From NCBI GenBank assembly GCA_012735465.1, contig JAAYHJ010000014.1:1-64000 (forward strand): a stretch of DNA of 64,000 nucleotides. Direction: 5' to 3'. Positions 53,001 to 61,115 of the stretch are shown one piece after another. The notes beneath the pieces were generated by a model. The model searched no databases, had not been told where the DNA came from, and worked only from the letters and a program-made list of their open reading frames with translations. Position 1 is the first letter of the stretch. Every line of letters starts with the position of its first letter. This DNA is from Clostridiaceae bacterium. Its GTDB lineage: Bacteria > Bacillota > Clostridia > SK-Y3. The translations under genes and the position numbers were made by a program.

Positions 53001-54445
53001 CAACATTCCCGGAAGTAAGTCTGAGAAGCACTATTACCGATGACGGTTTCCCATCGAGCAATCTTGATATAACATGGAGCTTGGTTAGCGGACCGGGCGA
53101 AGTGCAGTTTGTAAATGCAAAGGCTGCAAATACAAAAGCAACTGTAACAGCATTAGGAGATTATGAATTTAAGCTCACTGTAAGTGACGGTGATTTGACC
53201 GCTACAGCTAATATAACGGTAACGGTTAAGGAAGCTCCCAATGGAGGGGGAGACGTAGCCTGGTACAGATTTGATGAATTAAGCGGTGCTGTAGCAATTG
53301 ATTCATCGGGCAGAGAAAATGACGGAACCATCATCGGAGCAACAGGAGACAGAGCACAAGGTATATTTGGAAATGCTTTGCGTCTGTCAGGTGCAAATAA
53401 TCAACATATGAAATTGCCTAACGGAATTGTATCAGATCTTGATGATTTTACGATTGCTACCTGGGTAAACATCGAAAGAATGGACACATGGGCAAGAATT
53501 TTTGACTTTGGTGATGACCAGAATAATTACATGTTCCTCACCGTGAGGGCAAGTAATAATAACAGGCCCAGATTTGCAATTAAGGTAAATGGTTCTTCAG
53601 AGCAAGTCCTTGATGCAGGTGCAGGATATACCTTGTCAGAAAATAAATGGTATCATATAGCAATTACAAGACAAGGCAATACGGCAAGGATATACCTAAA
53701 CGGTGAATTGGCCGGAACAAATACAAACATGACATTTAAGCCGTCGGATTTGGGCTTTACAACCAATAACATGATCGGAAATTCCCAGTGGCCAGACCCG
53801 TTATATCAAGGAAGAATAGATGAATTCTCCATATTCAGCTACGCATTGAGTGCTGAGCAGATTAAAGCGCTGACCATTACAAGTGTACCTGAGATAGAAG
53901 TAAGAACTACAAAAGGAGTAGAACCTGAGCTTCCTGAAACTGTTGATGTTACCTATATGGAAGATATTAGTGGAACTGCAGCAGTTACATGGCCGGAAAT
54001 TGATCCATGTGCTTATGCAAATGTAGGTACATTCTCTGTAACAGGTACGATAAAGGGTTCTGCACTTCCTGTAAAGGCTAACGTGAAAGTAATTGATCCA
54101 TCATCTGCTCTGGAGCAGATTACGATTACCGGCACTTTCGACGCCGACAGGCTTATACCTGACAAGGTTCTGACCGCCACCGTAACTGCCAGAAACGATA
54201 GCCTTGAAGATTACAATGTATTGGTTATTGTAGCATTGTATGATGGAAACAGGATGGTTAATGTCTCATATATTTCTAAACTGCTACCTGCAGAAGGAGG
54301 AGAAGAGAAGATAACCGCTGGATTCAGGCTGCCTTCGGATGTAACAGGTCACACTGCAAGAGTATTTGTATGGGAAGGCGAAACATTGGATGATACTTCA
54401 ATGCAGCCATTGTCAAAAGTTATATCCTTACCTGCTCAGAATTAA
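50078..54445 (+). CDS. Secreted GH43-family glycosidase with Big2, LamG and shared C-terminal modules
   Basis: A 1455-residue exported enzyme. Signal peptide about 1-35. GH43-type propeller: FEDPDNPGKYRVYIIGSHD (base Asp near 53), GFDPAVWIE (Asp near 174) and NFFEASSIRK (acid Glu near 265). Further modules: a beta-sandwich domain (about 395-590), an Ig-like segment, two Big2-type repeats (about 784-965), a PKD-like repeat (about 967-1050), a LamG/concanavalin-like domain (about 1056-1262), a Big4-like repeat (about 1265-1345) and the shared module (about 1350-1455). The start is GTG 50078, which has AAAGGATGG six bases before it. ATG 50060 has no good site. Confidence 0.9.
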   Translation: MKRKMRFLSAILVMTMLMSVLPSFILPTNVKAVNPYLPLWEHLPDGEPKVFEDPDNPGKYRVYIIGSHDVRYTSYCGPDIRAWSAPVEDLTNWRDEGPIFTYYIDGQWDVMYAPDLVEVRRRDGTKEYYLYPHSRGANRIAMVCKSDRPTGPFVPINMTEDGRRTVPGSILGFDPAVWIEYIDDPSDPDYEIGFRAYAYWGFAGSNEKSWACELDQNTMYSVRPGTQAIQYFMPCSSSYGNINDPPGTTYPYIYPDEDITKFNFFEASSIRKIGNKYIMIYSGYSGPDYGLSSTNSALRYAYGDTPLGPWRSGGVLVDSRAPVLNRDGSSLQTSYPGHNTHGSLLEINGNWYVFYHRAPRGYGYARQPMVAPVKITWDEKPVAEGGKVVIRAFDPYSEDNTWTAKDSRGNEYTGAEVTSEGFEIFGLDPYKYYSAGYACYMSNPNTQQDSFDIWDNNMPITNVRNGHIIGYKYFGFGGLSADLAAKYGLKPFEGTKPGNNTKFNLFLTPRTTNSFKINVWMDGPYDTPAWNGKKIGEIVVPANSEQVVTKFSVDVSEFVDYADKKHAIFLVAEGGSGNLFDLIGLGFSSDTKDIDYVAPPAISIQVDGVPLTLPTTPVRSTNANGIVGYDLYELSYTLPSSTTGIPVITASSVDPSVKITISQPPVQNGVAVVRFNKDGVVKTYRVQLSNSSGSVPYNGAEVPDVQAVEQAEKIIGNIIGVPDEDYATPEEKAAKAEAVLKANKEIAALGVDIDVSYADGSFGLKISRGNTSMTIAPVTVGYYPIEGFELSDSTITIKDRMTAQLTATVTPSYAYTGGIQWQSSDPDVATVSDTGLVTGIKPGKAIITAKTVEGDFSAQCEVNVIQRTAVTGITLNKNEILFEGFKTETLTASVIPSDADFKRVRFESSNPEVVRLSNENFNPQTGVSSVTVEALNLGTAVITARAEDNDEITAVCNVRVVNVAPRITITSSKTATFPEVSLRSTITDDGFPSSNLDITWSLVSGPGEVQFVNAKAANTKATVTALGDYEFKLTVSDGDLTATANITVTVKEAPNGGGDVAWYRFDELSGAVAIDSSGRENDGTIIGATGDRAQGIFGNALRLSGANNQHMKLPNGIVSDLDDFTIATWVNIERMDTWARIFDFGDDQNNYMFLTVRASNNNRPRFAIKVNGSSEQVLDAGAGYTLSENKWYHIAITRQGNTARIYLNGELAGTNTNMTFKPSDLGFTTNNMIGNSQWPDPLYQGRIDEFSIFSYALSAEQIKALTITSVPEIEVRTTKGVEPELPETVDVTYMEDISGTAAVTWPEIDPCAYANVGTFSVTGTIKGSALPVKANVKVIDPSSALEQITITGTFDADRLIPDKVLTATVTARNDSLEDYNVLVIVALYDGNRMVNVSYISKLLPAEGGEEKITAGFRLPSDVTGHTARVFVWEGETLDDTSMQPLSKVISLPAQN

Positions 54446-54495
54446 TCATGCAGCGGCAATAAGCTGATGGTATAAAGGCAAATAAATGAAAGAAA

Positions 54496-54556
54496 GGGAG
54501 TAATTCCTGCGAAGAATAAATGTGGGGATTACTCCCTATTTTATTTGAATAACAGG
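54496..54556 (+). terminator. Terminator after the second GH43 gene
   Basis: GGGAGTAATTCC (54496-54507) pairs with GGGGATTACTCCC (to 54546) with one mismatch across a 25-base loop, followed by TATTTTATTT. Confidence 0.75.
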
Positions 54557-54568
54557 AGGGTAAATATT

Positions 54569-55333
54569 GTGTCAAGTGTTGAAGAAAAACTTGCTAAGTC
54601 GTTAACAGCGGAATCTACGGAGCTGATTCCATACCTACCCTATTTATTGCAGGATTTATGGGAATAGGGTTCGTCACCAAAAGATATACTGGATTTGATT
54701 TTAAAGCATATTAAGGTATCGGAAAAAACCAAGATGCTTGACCTGGCTTGCGGGAAAGGAGCTGTAAGTGTCAGGCTGGCAAAAGAATTATGCTGCAAGG
54801 TAAAGGGTATTGATATATTATCGGAGTTTATTGATTTTGCCGAAAAAAAAGCTAAGGAATACGGCGTGGAAAACTTGTGTGAATTCCAGGTGGGCGATAT
54901 AAATGAGTCGGTTAGGATTGAAAAGGATTATGATGTTGTAATTCTGGGGGCTGCCGGAGATGTGCTGGGCAATCCGGAAGAAACAATTAAAAAATTAAAA
55001 GGTACAGTGAAAAAGGGTGGGTACATATTTATAGATGATGCCTATGGAAAAGACAATTCTGACGGGAAATACCTAACGAGGCAGCAATGGCTTATGGTTT
55101 TTCAAAATACGGGAGTCGAGCTTGTGGATGAAAAGTTTATTGAAGATGAGGAGTTGTCAAATATTAATGAAGAACAGCAGGGCTTTATATTAATGAGAGC
55201 AAATGAATTAAAAGAAAAGTACCCGGAAAAAGCTTATCTTTTTGAAAGTTATATCAGGAGTCAGCAGGCTGAATGTAATGAACTGGAAAATGAAATATCC
55301 GGGGTTACGTTGCTTCTGAAGGTAATCTCATAG
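54569..55333 (+). pseudogene. Class I SAM-dependent methyltransferase with in-frame amber stop
   Basis: After AGGAGGG, GTG 54569 starts a frame reading SSVEEKLAKSLTAESTELIP, then YLPYLLQDLWE, then TAG (54665-54667), then GSSPKDILDLILKHIKVSEK and on to the end at 55333 without another stop. The join LWE-x-GSSP is what intact relatives should show, with the TAG replacing one residue, probably a Leu codon (TTG). The SAM-binding motif is MLDLACGKGAVSVRLA. A downstream ATG at 54695 could give a 212-residue product, but it has no RBS and lacks the N-terminal helices. So the gene is either freshly inactivated, read through, or mis-sequenced. Its substrate is unknown. Confidence 0.75.
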
Positions 55334-55359
55334 TAAATAAACTATGTTGCTGGAAAAGC

Positions 55360-55408
55360 TTAGAACCTGTTTAAACCATAAAATATTAGGTATTAAAACA
55401 GGTTCTAA
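55360..55408. terminator. Hairpin between convergent methyltransferase and M6 peptidase genes
   Basis: TTAGAACCTGTTT (55360-55372) pairs perfectly with AAACAGGTTCTAA (55396-55408) across a 23-base loop. T-rich tracts are short on both sides, so its strength as a terminator is uncertain. Confidence 0.6.
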
Positions 55409-55425
55409 ACTTAATAATTTTTCAA

Positions 55426-57507
55426 TTAGTTTCTTGTTACGGTTACAATTGCCACATCGTTGGCAGTATAAAGACCGTTCGTGCTGTAAGCGTTATAGTT
55501 ACTGATATCATCAACATGAATGGTTATTCCGTATTGTTCATCGGTAAAGCTATCCCCCGGCTGGAAACAGCAACCTGAGTCATAACCGGAGGTGCTGGAA
55601 TTGATTGGCCTGAAAGGAGGGGCCGTATAACCCTGCTTAAACCAAAAGTTGGAGATTACTTGAGCACAAGCTTTGGGAACATTGTCAGCAGTGACCGGGC
55701 CGTAAGAATAGGAAACGGAAGAATCTACCCGGTAGATGAGAACTCCCCAATCGGTAGCTCTTTCAGCATTATTCCCTTGTTTGGTACGAAATTCTGCTAC
55801 ATATGCCATAGAAGAGCTGACAGGTATAACTACCATTTTGGTCCCGCCGGGAGTTTCTACAGGTGACAGGTAATGGGTAGTCTGACCTCTTTGGGTTACT
55901 GCATCTACCTGATCGTCACGTATCCAGCCAAATTTCCATTTTTCCCAAGCAAAGTGTTCGGTGGATTGACCGCCTATATTACCCATTATGCCCCAGCCGC
56001 CTATCCAAAACATGCTGTTTGGCAGTTCCCATCCATATAAATCCGGAAGACCAAGATTATGACCGGTTTCATGTATCAGCCACCTATATCCCCAACTGTA
56101 CAAATCGGCTCCTGCCGTACTTGCGGTCTTAATATAACGTGGAACTCCGTTATCCATGTAGGCATGGGTATTATTTGTTCCGCTTCGTATATAAGCAGGA
56201 CCGTTTGCAATTCCCCTTTGGGATTTTGCCGGAATAATGGTAAGCGCATCATATTCATCGGCACGGATACCCCAATGATCAAACGCATACTGGCAGGCTT
56301 CGCGTATATATGAGATATGTAAAGAAGCTGTGCTGAAATAACCCGAACTGTCGGTATAATCTGAGCTGTTTTTACTCATTTGAATCCAACCCAGATTATT
56401 TTCATATTGAGGGGAGACAAGGTTTAATTCCAGTTGGCCATAAGAAGAATTTGCATACCATTGTCTGGCACCTTCCAGATAATCCATATAGGCCTTCATG
56501 CCGCTGCTGAAGCTGACTCCGTTGAAGCTGCCTGTAGAGGCACTGTTTTTGGCATCGGGGAATTCCACAAAAAGAACCAGCATGTTCATTGTTTTTTTAA
56601 CCGGTACCTTGGTGCCGTTTGGGTTGGATATGGGATTGCCGTAAATATCCCTATTGGGTTGTGGGCTTGTGAATCTGTTGTAATTAGTAAAGTGCCCCAT
56701 GTCCGTCCAATTGGTATGGCTTGGTATTTTTCCGTTTTCAGCCGGTTCACCAACTTTCTGCACCACGACGGCAGAAGAAGCTGCATACGGACCAAAAGCC
56801 TTGGTGGAAATGGTGGTACCATCAGAGGTAATACGGGCAAAGGCAGAAGAATCAATTTTGACCCTTAGTGTTTTTGTATCCTTATTAAAATCAACCGAAA
56901 GAATCTTGCCTTGAGGCAAAGTACTTTGATCGGGCAAGACTATTTGAACTTCATCTGTTCCAATACCGGTCAGGTCAACATCCGATTGTACCTGAATAAT
57001 GGTTAAACCGTTAAATTGAGCGTTTGTGAGTTTTGGCGTTATTGGAAGAGGCAAGATATCATTGTGGATGCCTGCTTCATCAATGGAAACGGTATTTGAT
57101 AAGGGCATCATATTAGTGTCGGTAAGACTTGTACCGTCCCATACAAATACTTTTGCCACGCAACCGGTTATATCGTCCGGGAGTCTAAAGCCTGTAGTCA
57201 AAGTCTCGCTTTTACCCATATCAATAGATTTTGAATTATATGCTGCATTTATCATTTTATTTGATGAATCGTAAAGGGCTGCTATGGCAATTGTAGGAAT
57301 TATGCTTTCGCTGTTGTTTGTAACGGATACACTGGCATTAAGAATTGCTCCGGGCGTGAGAGCTTGCATATTAAAACCTGTGGTGACAATATAGGGTGGG
57401 GTTGTTGCATTATCAGCCGAAACATTAATGCTCATGACAGAAAGCATGGATGAGAGCAGGGTGAGAATCAAGCAAATACCAACGGCTCTTTTTATTTTTT
57501 GTTTCAT
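55426..57507 (-). CDS. Secreted M6-family (immune inhibitor A-like) metallopeptidase
   Basis: A 693-residue exported zinc peptidase. Signal peptide about 1-32 (ending near SADNA). Residues about 40-145 are the shared module, here at the N-terminus. A linker domain (about 150-245) precedes the M6 catalytic domain, with the zinc motif H479-E-T-G-H483 in RWLIHETGHNLGLPD and a downstream GWGIMGN Met-turn-like segment. InhA-type peptidases degrade extracellular proteins. Being in a polysaccharide degrader, it may act on plant or competitor proteins. ATG 57513 is too close to GGAG, so the second ATG, 57507, with a 7-base spacing is preferred. It has no dockerin or SLH domain. Confidence 0.88.
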   Translation of the reverse strand: MKQKIKRAVGICLILTLLSSMLSVMSINVSADNATTPPYIVTTGFNMQALTPGAILNASVSVTNNSESIIPTIAIAALYDSSNKMINAAYNSKSIDMGKSETLTTGFRLPDDITGCVAKVFVWDGTSLTDTNMMPLSNTVSIDEAGIHNDILPLPITPKLTNAQFNGLTIIQVQSDVDLTGIGTDEVQIVLPDQSTLPQGKILSVDFNKDTKTLRVKIDSSAFARITSDGTTISTKAFGPYAASSAVVVQKVGEPAENGKIPSHTNWTDMGHFTNYNRFTSPQPNRDIYGNPISNPNGTKVPVKKTMNMLVLFVEFPDAKNSASTGSFNGVSFSSGMKAYMDYLEGARQWYANSSYGQLELNLVSPQYENNLGWIQMSKNSSDYTDSSGYFSTASLHISYIREACQYAFDHWGIRADEYDALTIIPAKSQRGIANGPAYIRSGTNNTHAYMDNGVPRYIKTASTAGADLYSWGYRWLIHETGHNLGLPDLYGWELPNSMFWIGGWGIMGNIGGQSTEHFAWEKWKFGWIRDDQVDAVTQRGQTTHYLSPVETPGGTKMVVIPVSSSMAYVAEFRTKQGNNAERATDWGVLIYRVDSSVSYSYGPVTADNVPKACAQVISNFWFKQGYTAPPFRPINSSTSGYDSGCCFQPGDSFTDEQYGITIHVDDISNYNAYSTNGLYTANDVAIVTVTRN

Positions 57508-57621
57508 ATCCATTCTCCTTTTAAAATATTATATACGGCAATTATACCAGAATTCCATATATTTTGAAGGTGTTTTTTAACTTTTGACAAGATTTAAGTT
57601 AATCTGACGGATAAAAATTTC

Positions 57622-57657
57622 TTGACTTCACATGTATAACTGTATACAATTATACAT
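57622..57657 (+). promoter_or_regulatory. Promoter and 26-bp palindromic operator of the citrate operon
   Basis: TTGACT (57622-57627), 17 bases and TACAAT (57645-57650) form a promoter. A near-perfect 26-base palindrome at 57632-57657 (24 of 26 positions, centred on GTATAC, with ATGTATAA and TTATACAT arms) covers the spacer and -10. A further ATATACA half-site lies near 57673. The GntR-family gene at the end of this operon is the natural candidate to bind here, which would make the operon autoregulated. Confidence 0.7.
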
Positions 57658-57715
57658 ATAAACGCGTATGGCAATATACAAATATACATAATCATGGGAT
57701 AAGGAGGTCTGTCAG

Positions 57716-59098
57716 ATGCTGGAATTCAGTAAAAAAACTAATACATTGGAACAAGCAGCATATAAATATACTTTACAAGATGTTCAAGAACCTAATCTAT
57801 ATCGTGCAATATATCCGTATGATGAAGTGCCTAAAATACCTTTTAACCATCGCAGGGTTCCGTTCGGTGTGCCGGATGAAATATGGATTACCGATACCAC
57901 CTTTAGAGATGGGCAGCAGTCGCGTGCACCTTATACAACTAAACAGATGGTTGATATTTTCGATATGCTCCATCGTTTGAGCGGGCCAAAGGGTATTATA
58001 CGTCAAACGGAATTCTTTATTTATAGTGAAAAAGATCGGAATGCAGTATATAAATGTATGGAAAGAGGTTACGAATTTCCGGAGGTAACCACATGGATAC
58101 GGGCAACAAAGAGTGATTTCCAGCTTGTTAAGGAGATTGGTATTAAGGAGACGGGCATCTTGGTAAGCTGTTCTGATTATCACATTTTTAAAAAGCTAAA
58201 AATGACTCGAAGACAGGCAGCGGACCATTATTTGAGTGTTGTTAAAGAGGCTTTGGATTTTGGTATCAGGCCCAGGTGTCATTTGGAAGATATCACCCGA
58301 GCGGATTTTTATGGATTTGTTGTTCCCTTTGTAAATGAGCTCATGGATTTGTCCCGTGAGGCAGGTATTCCTATAAAGATAAGAGCTTGTGATACCATGG
58401 GTTATGGAGTACCCTATCCCGGAGTTGCACTTCCGCGAAGCGTTCAGGGTATTGTATATGGCTTGCATCATTATTCTGGTGTGCCCAATGAATTAATTGA
58501 ATGGCACGGGCATAATGATTTTTATAAGGGAGTGGCTAATGCAGCAACAGCCTGGTTGTACGGTGCATCAGCTGTAAACTGTTCATTGCTTGGGATAGGC
58601 GAGCGAACAGGCAATGTGCCTTTGGAAGCAATGGTATTTGAATATGCAGCTTTAAGGGGAACGACCGATGGCATGGATACAACCGTGATTACAGAAATTG
58701 CAGAATACTTTGAAAAGGAAATTGGATATGAGATTCCCCCTATGACACCTTTTGTCGGGAAGAATTTTAATGTAACCAGGGCGGGAATACATGCGGACGG
58801 TTTATTAAAAGATGATGAAATATACAATATATTTGATACTGAAAAGCTGCTTAAAAGACCTCCCATGGTGGCGGTTACCAACCTTTCCGGGCTGGCAGGC
58901 ATTGCCCATTGGATAAACACCCGTTATAAATTGAAAGGAGATAAAAAAATTGATAAAAGGGACCCGTTAGTTATAAAAATTAAGGAATGGGTAGATGCGG
59001 AATACAATGGAGGAAGGGTTAGCGCCATAAGTGACGAAGAACTGGAGGCGTTGGTGAACCAGTATGCTCCCGGGAGATTTGACGGGGTTGTTGAATGA
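57716..59098 (+). CDS. Re-type citrate synthase (DRE-TIM, homocitrate synthase-like)
   Basis: A 460-residue member of the DRE-TIM metallolyase superfamily. The signature is TDTTFRDGQQSRAPYT (Arg-Asp with downstream His pair in EWHGHNDF). An N-terminal extension before the barrel (IYPYDEVPKIPFNHR) and the length of about 450 fit the Re-citrate synthase described from Clostridium kluyveri rather than 2-isopropylmalate synthase, which carries a C-terminal regulatory domain absent here. Directly downstream aconitase and isocitrate dehydrogenase genes complete a route from acetyl-CoA and oxaloacetate to 2-oxoglutarate, which strongly supports the call. GGAGG lies before ATG 57716. Confidence 0.88.
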   Translation: MLEFSKKTNTLEQAAYKYTLQDVQEPNLYRAIYPYDEVPKIPFNHRRVPFGVPDEIWITDTTFRDGQQSRAPYTTKQMVDIFDMLHRLSGPKGIIRQTEFFIYSEKDRNAVYKCMERGYEFPEVTTWIRATKSDFQLVKEIGIKETGILVSCSDYHIFKKLKMTRRQAADHYLSVVKEALDFGIRPRCHLEDITRADFYGFVVPFVNELMDLSREAGIPIKIRACDTMGYGVPYPGVALPRSVQGIVYGLHHYSGVPNELIEWHGHNDFYKGVANAATAWLYGASAVNCSLLGIGERTGNVPLEAMVFEYAALRGTTDGMDTTVITEIAEYFEKEIGYEIPPMTPFVGKNFNVTRAGIHADGLLKDDEIYNIFDTEKLLKRPPMVAVTNLSGLAGIAHWINTRYKLKGDKKIDKRDPLVIKIKEWVDAEYNGGRVSAISDEELEALVNQYAPGRFDGVVE

Positions 59099-59151
59099 TT
59101 GACAATATGTTAGTATCATTATAGATTGTTATTTATAAAGGGGGAGAATAG

Positions 59152-61086
59152 ATGGGATACAATTTGGCACAAAAGATTATTAAAGAACACCTGGTGAGCG
59201 GTGAAATGAAGGCAGGACAGGAAATATCCATAAAGATAGATCAGACGCTTACCCAGGATTCAACAGGAACAATGGCGTATCTTCAGTTCGAAGCCATGGG
59301 CATACCGAGGGTGAGGACAAAAAAGTCCGTGGCATATATTGACCATAATACATTGCAGACAGGATTTGAAAATGCGGATGATCATAAGTATATACAAACG
59401 GTAGCTTCCAAGTATGGAGTGTATTTTTCGAGGCCGGGTAATGGTATTTGCCATCAAGTACATCTTGAACGCTTTGGGGTTCCCGGCATGACATTGCTGG
59501 GCTCCGACAGCCATACTCCAACCTGTGGCGGGTTGGGTATGCTGGCTATCGGCGCAGGAGGATTGGATGTGGCCGTTGCAATGGGAGGCGGCCCGTATTA
59601 TCTTACAATGCCCAAGGTTTGTAAAGTTGAGTTAAGGGGAAGGCTAAGGCCCTGGGTATCGGCAAAGGATATTATCCTTGAACTCTTGAGAATTATGACG
59701 GTAAAAGGTGGAGTAGGAAAGATAATTGAGTATGGAGGAGAAGGGGTTAAGACCTTAACAGTACCTGAAAGGGCAACCATTACCAATATGGGTGCTGAAT
59801 TAGGTGCTACCACGTCCATTTTCCCAAGCGATGAAATTACACGGGCCTTTTTGAAAGCCCAGGGAAGGGAACAGGATTGGGTGGAACTGCTTCCGGACAG
59901 CGATGCGGTTTATGATGAAGAAATAGTTATAAATCTTGACGAGCTGGAGCCGTTGGCTGCAAGGCCCCATAGCCCGGATAATGTAGCAAAGGTCAGTGAA
60001 ATTGGCAAAATAAAAGTGGACCAGGTGGCCATTGGAAGCTGTACCAATTCTTCTTACCTTGATATGATGAAGGTAGCAAAGATATTAAAGGGAAGAACGG
60101 TCCATCCCAATGTAAGCCTTGTTATTGCTCCCGGTTCCAGGCAGGTTCTTAACATGCTGGCACAAAACGGCGCATTGGCGGACATGGTAGCAGCAGGAGC
60201 AAGGATACTGGAGTCGGCTTGCGGACCATGTATAGGAATGGGTCAGGCACCATGTACCAATGCCGTATCCCTTAGAACCTTTAACAGAAATTTTGAGGGG
60301 CGAAGCGGAACCAAGTCGGCGCAGGTGTACCTGGTGAGCCCGGAAGTAGCTGCGGTCAGCGCCATTACAGGAGTTTTAACCAATCCTATGGAATTTGGCG
60401 AAGCCCCGGTAGTGGATATTCCCACAGAGTTCCTTATAAATGATAACATGGTGATTCCACCGGCACCGGAAGGGCAGGAAGTGGAAGTTGTACGAGGGCC
60501 AAACATTAAACCTTTCCCTGTGAATGTTCCATTGCCGGAACGGGTACAAGGAAAGGTCCTGATAAAAGTTGGGGACAATATTACCACCGACCACATAATG
60601 CCTTCCAATGCAAAACTCCTTCCATTCCGTTCAAACATTCCTTATCTTTCCCAGTACTGTCTTACACCTTGTGATGAGGAGTTCCCCAATAGGGCGAAGG
60701 AAAACGGAGGAGGCTTTATTGTAGGAGGCGTAAACTATGGACAAGGTTCCAGCCGCGAACATGCAGCACTGGTACCCTTATATCTGGGGGTAAAGGGAGT
60801 TATAGCAAAATCCTTTGCAAGAATCCATAGAGCAAATCTAATTAATTCGGGTATTTTGCCTCTGACTTTTGAAAATGAAGAAGACTATGATAATATGGAA
60901 TTGTATGATGAACTGGTTATTGAAAATGCAGTGGAGCAGATTAAAGCAGGAAATACAATAGTCTTGAGAAATATAACAAAAAATAAGGATATAAAACTCA
61001 ATATATCTTTATCAGAGCGTCAAAAGGAAATGATACTGGCAGGAGGCCTTTTAAATTACACCAGAAAGCAAAGCGAAAATAAATAA
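59152..61086 (+). CDS. Aconitate hydratase (monomeric, Aquifex-type)
   Basis: A 644-residue aconitase. The [4Fe-4S] ligands are Cys297 in GSCTNSSYLDMM and Cys357/Cys360 in CGPCIGMG. The N-terminal QDSTGTMAYLQFEAMG, HQVHLERFGVPG and GSDSHTPTCGGLGMLA blocks and the swivel-domain NYGQGSSREHAAL are conserved. The length is shorter than AcnA (about 890), as in the Aquifex-type or mitochondrial-like subfamily common in anaerobes. It is 53 bases after the citrate synthase gene and 29 before the dehydrogenase gene. Confidence 0.93.
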   Translation: MGYNLAQKIIKEHLVSGEMKAGQEISIKIDQTLTQDSTGTMAYLQFEAMGIPRVRTKKSVAYIDHNTLQTGFENADDHKYIQTVASKYGVYFSRPGNGICHQVHLERFGVPGMTLLGSDSHTPTCGGLGMLAIGAGGLDVAVAMGGGPYYLTMPKVCKVELRGRLRPWVSAKDIILELLRIMTVKGGVGKIIEYGGEGVKTLTVPERATITNMGAELGATTSIFPSDEITRAFLKAQGREQDWVELLPDSDAVYDEEIVINLDELEPLAARPHSPDNVAKVSEIGKIKVDQVAIGSCTNSSYLDMMKVAKILKGRTVHPNVSLVIAPGSRQVLNMLAQNGALADMVAAGARILESACGPCIGMGQAPCTNAVSLRTFNRNFEGRSGTKSAQVYLVSPEVAAVSAITGVLTNPMEFGEAPVVDIPTEFLINDNMVIPPAPEGQEVEVVRGPNIKPFPVNVPLPERVQGKVLIKVGDNITTDHIMPSNAKLLPFRSNIPYLSQYCLTPCDEEFPNRAKENGGGFIVGGVNYGQGSSREHAALVPLYLGVKGVIAKSFARIHRANLINSGILPLTFENEEDYDNMELYDELVIENAVEQIKAGNTIVLRNITKNKDIKLNISLSERQKEMILAGGLLNYTRKQSENK

Positions 61087-61115
61087 TATAAATTATATGG
61101 GGAGAGGAATGGCAT

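Noticed and set aside
54665-54667. TAG in the methyltransferase as a pyrrolysine codon
   Set aside because: Pyrrolysine is known in methylamine methyltransferases, which this is not, and no PYLIS-like or pyl genes are in view. A nonsense change or error is simpler.
16514-57507. A cellulosome gene cluster
   Set aside because: Only one dockerin is present, there is no scaffoldin, and the secreted enzymes are dispersed single genes. The GH127, GH43 and M6 proteins lack dockerins.
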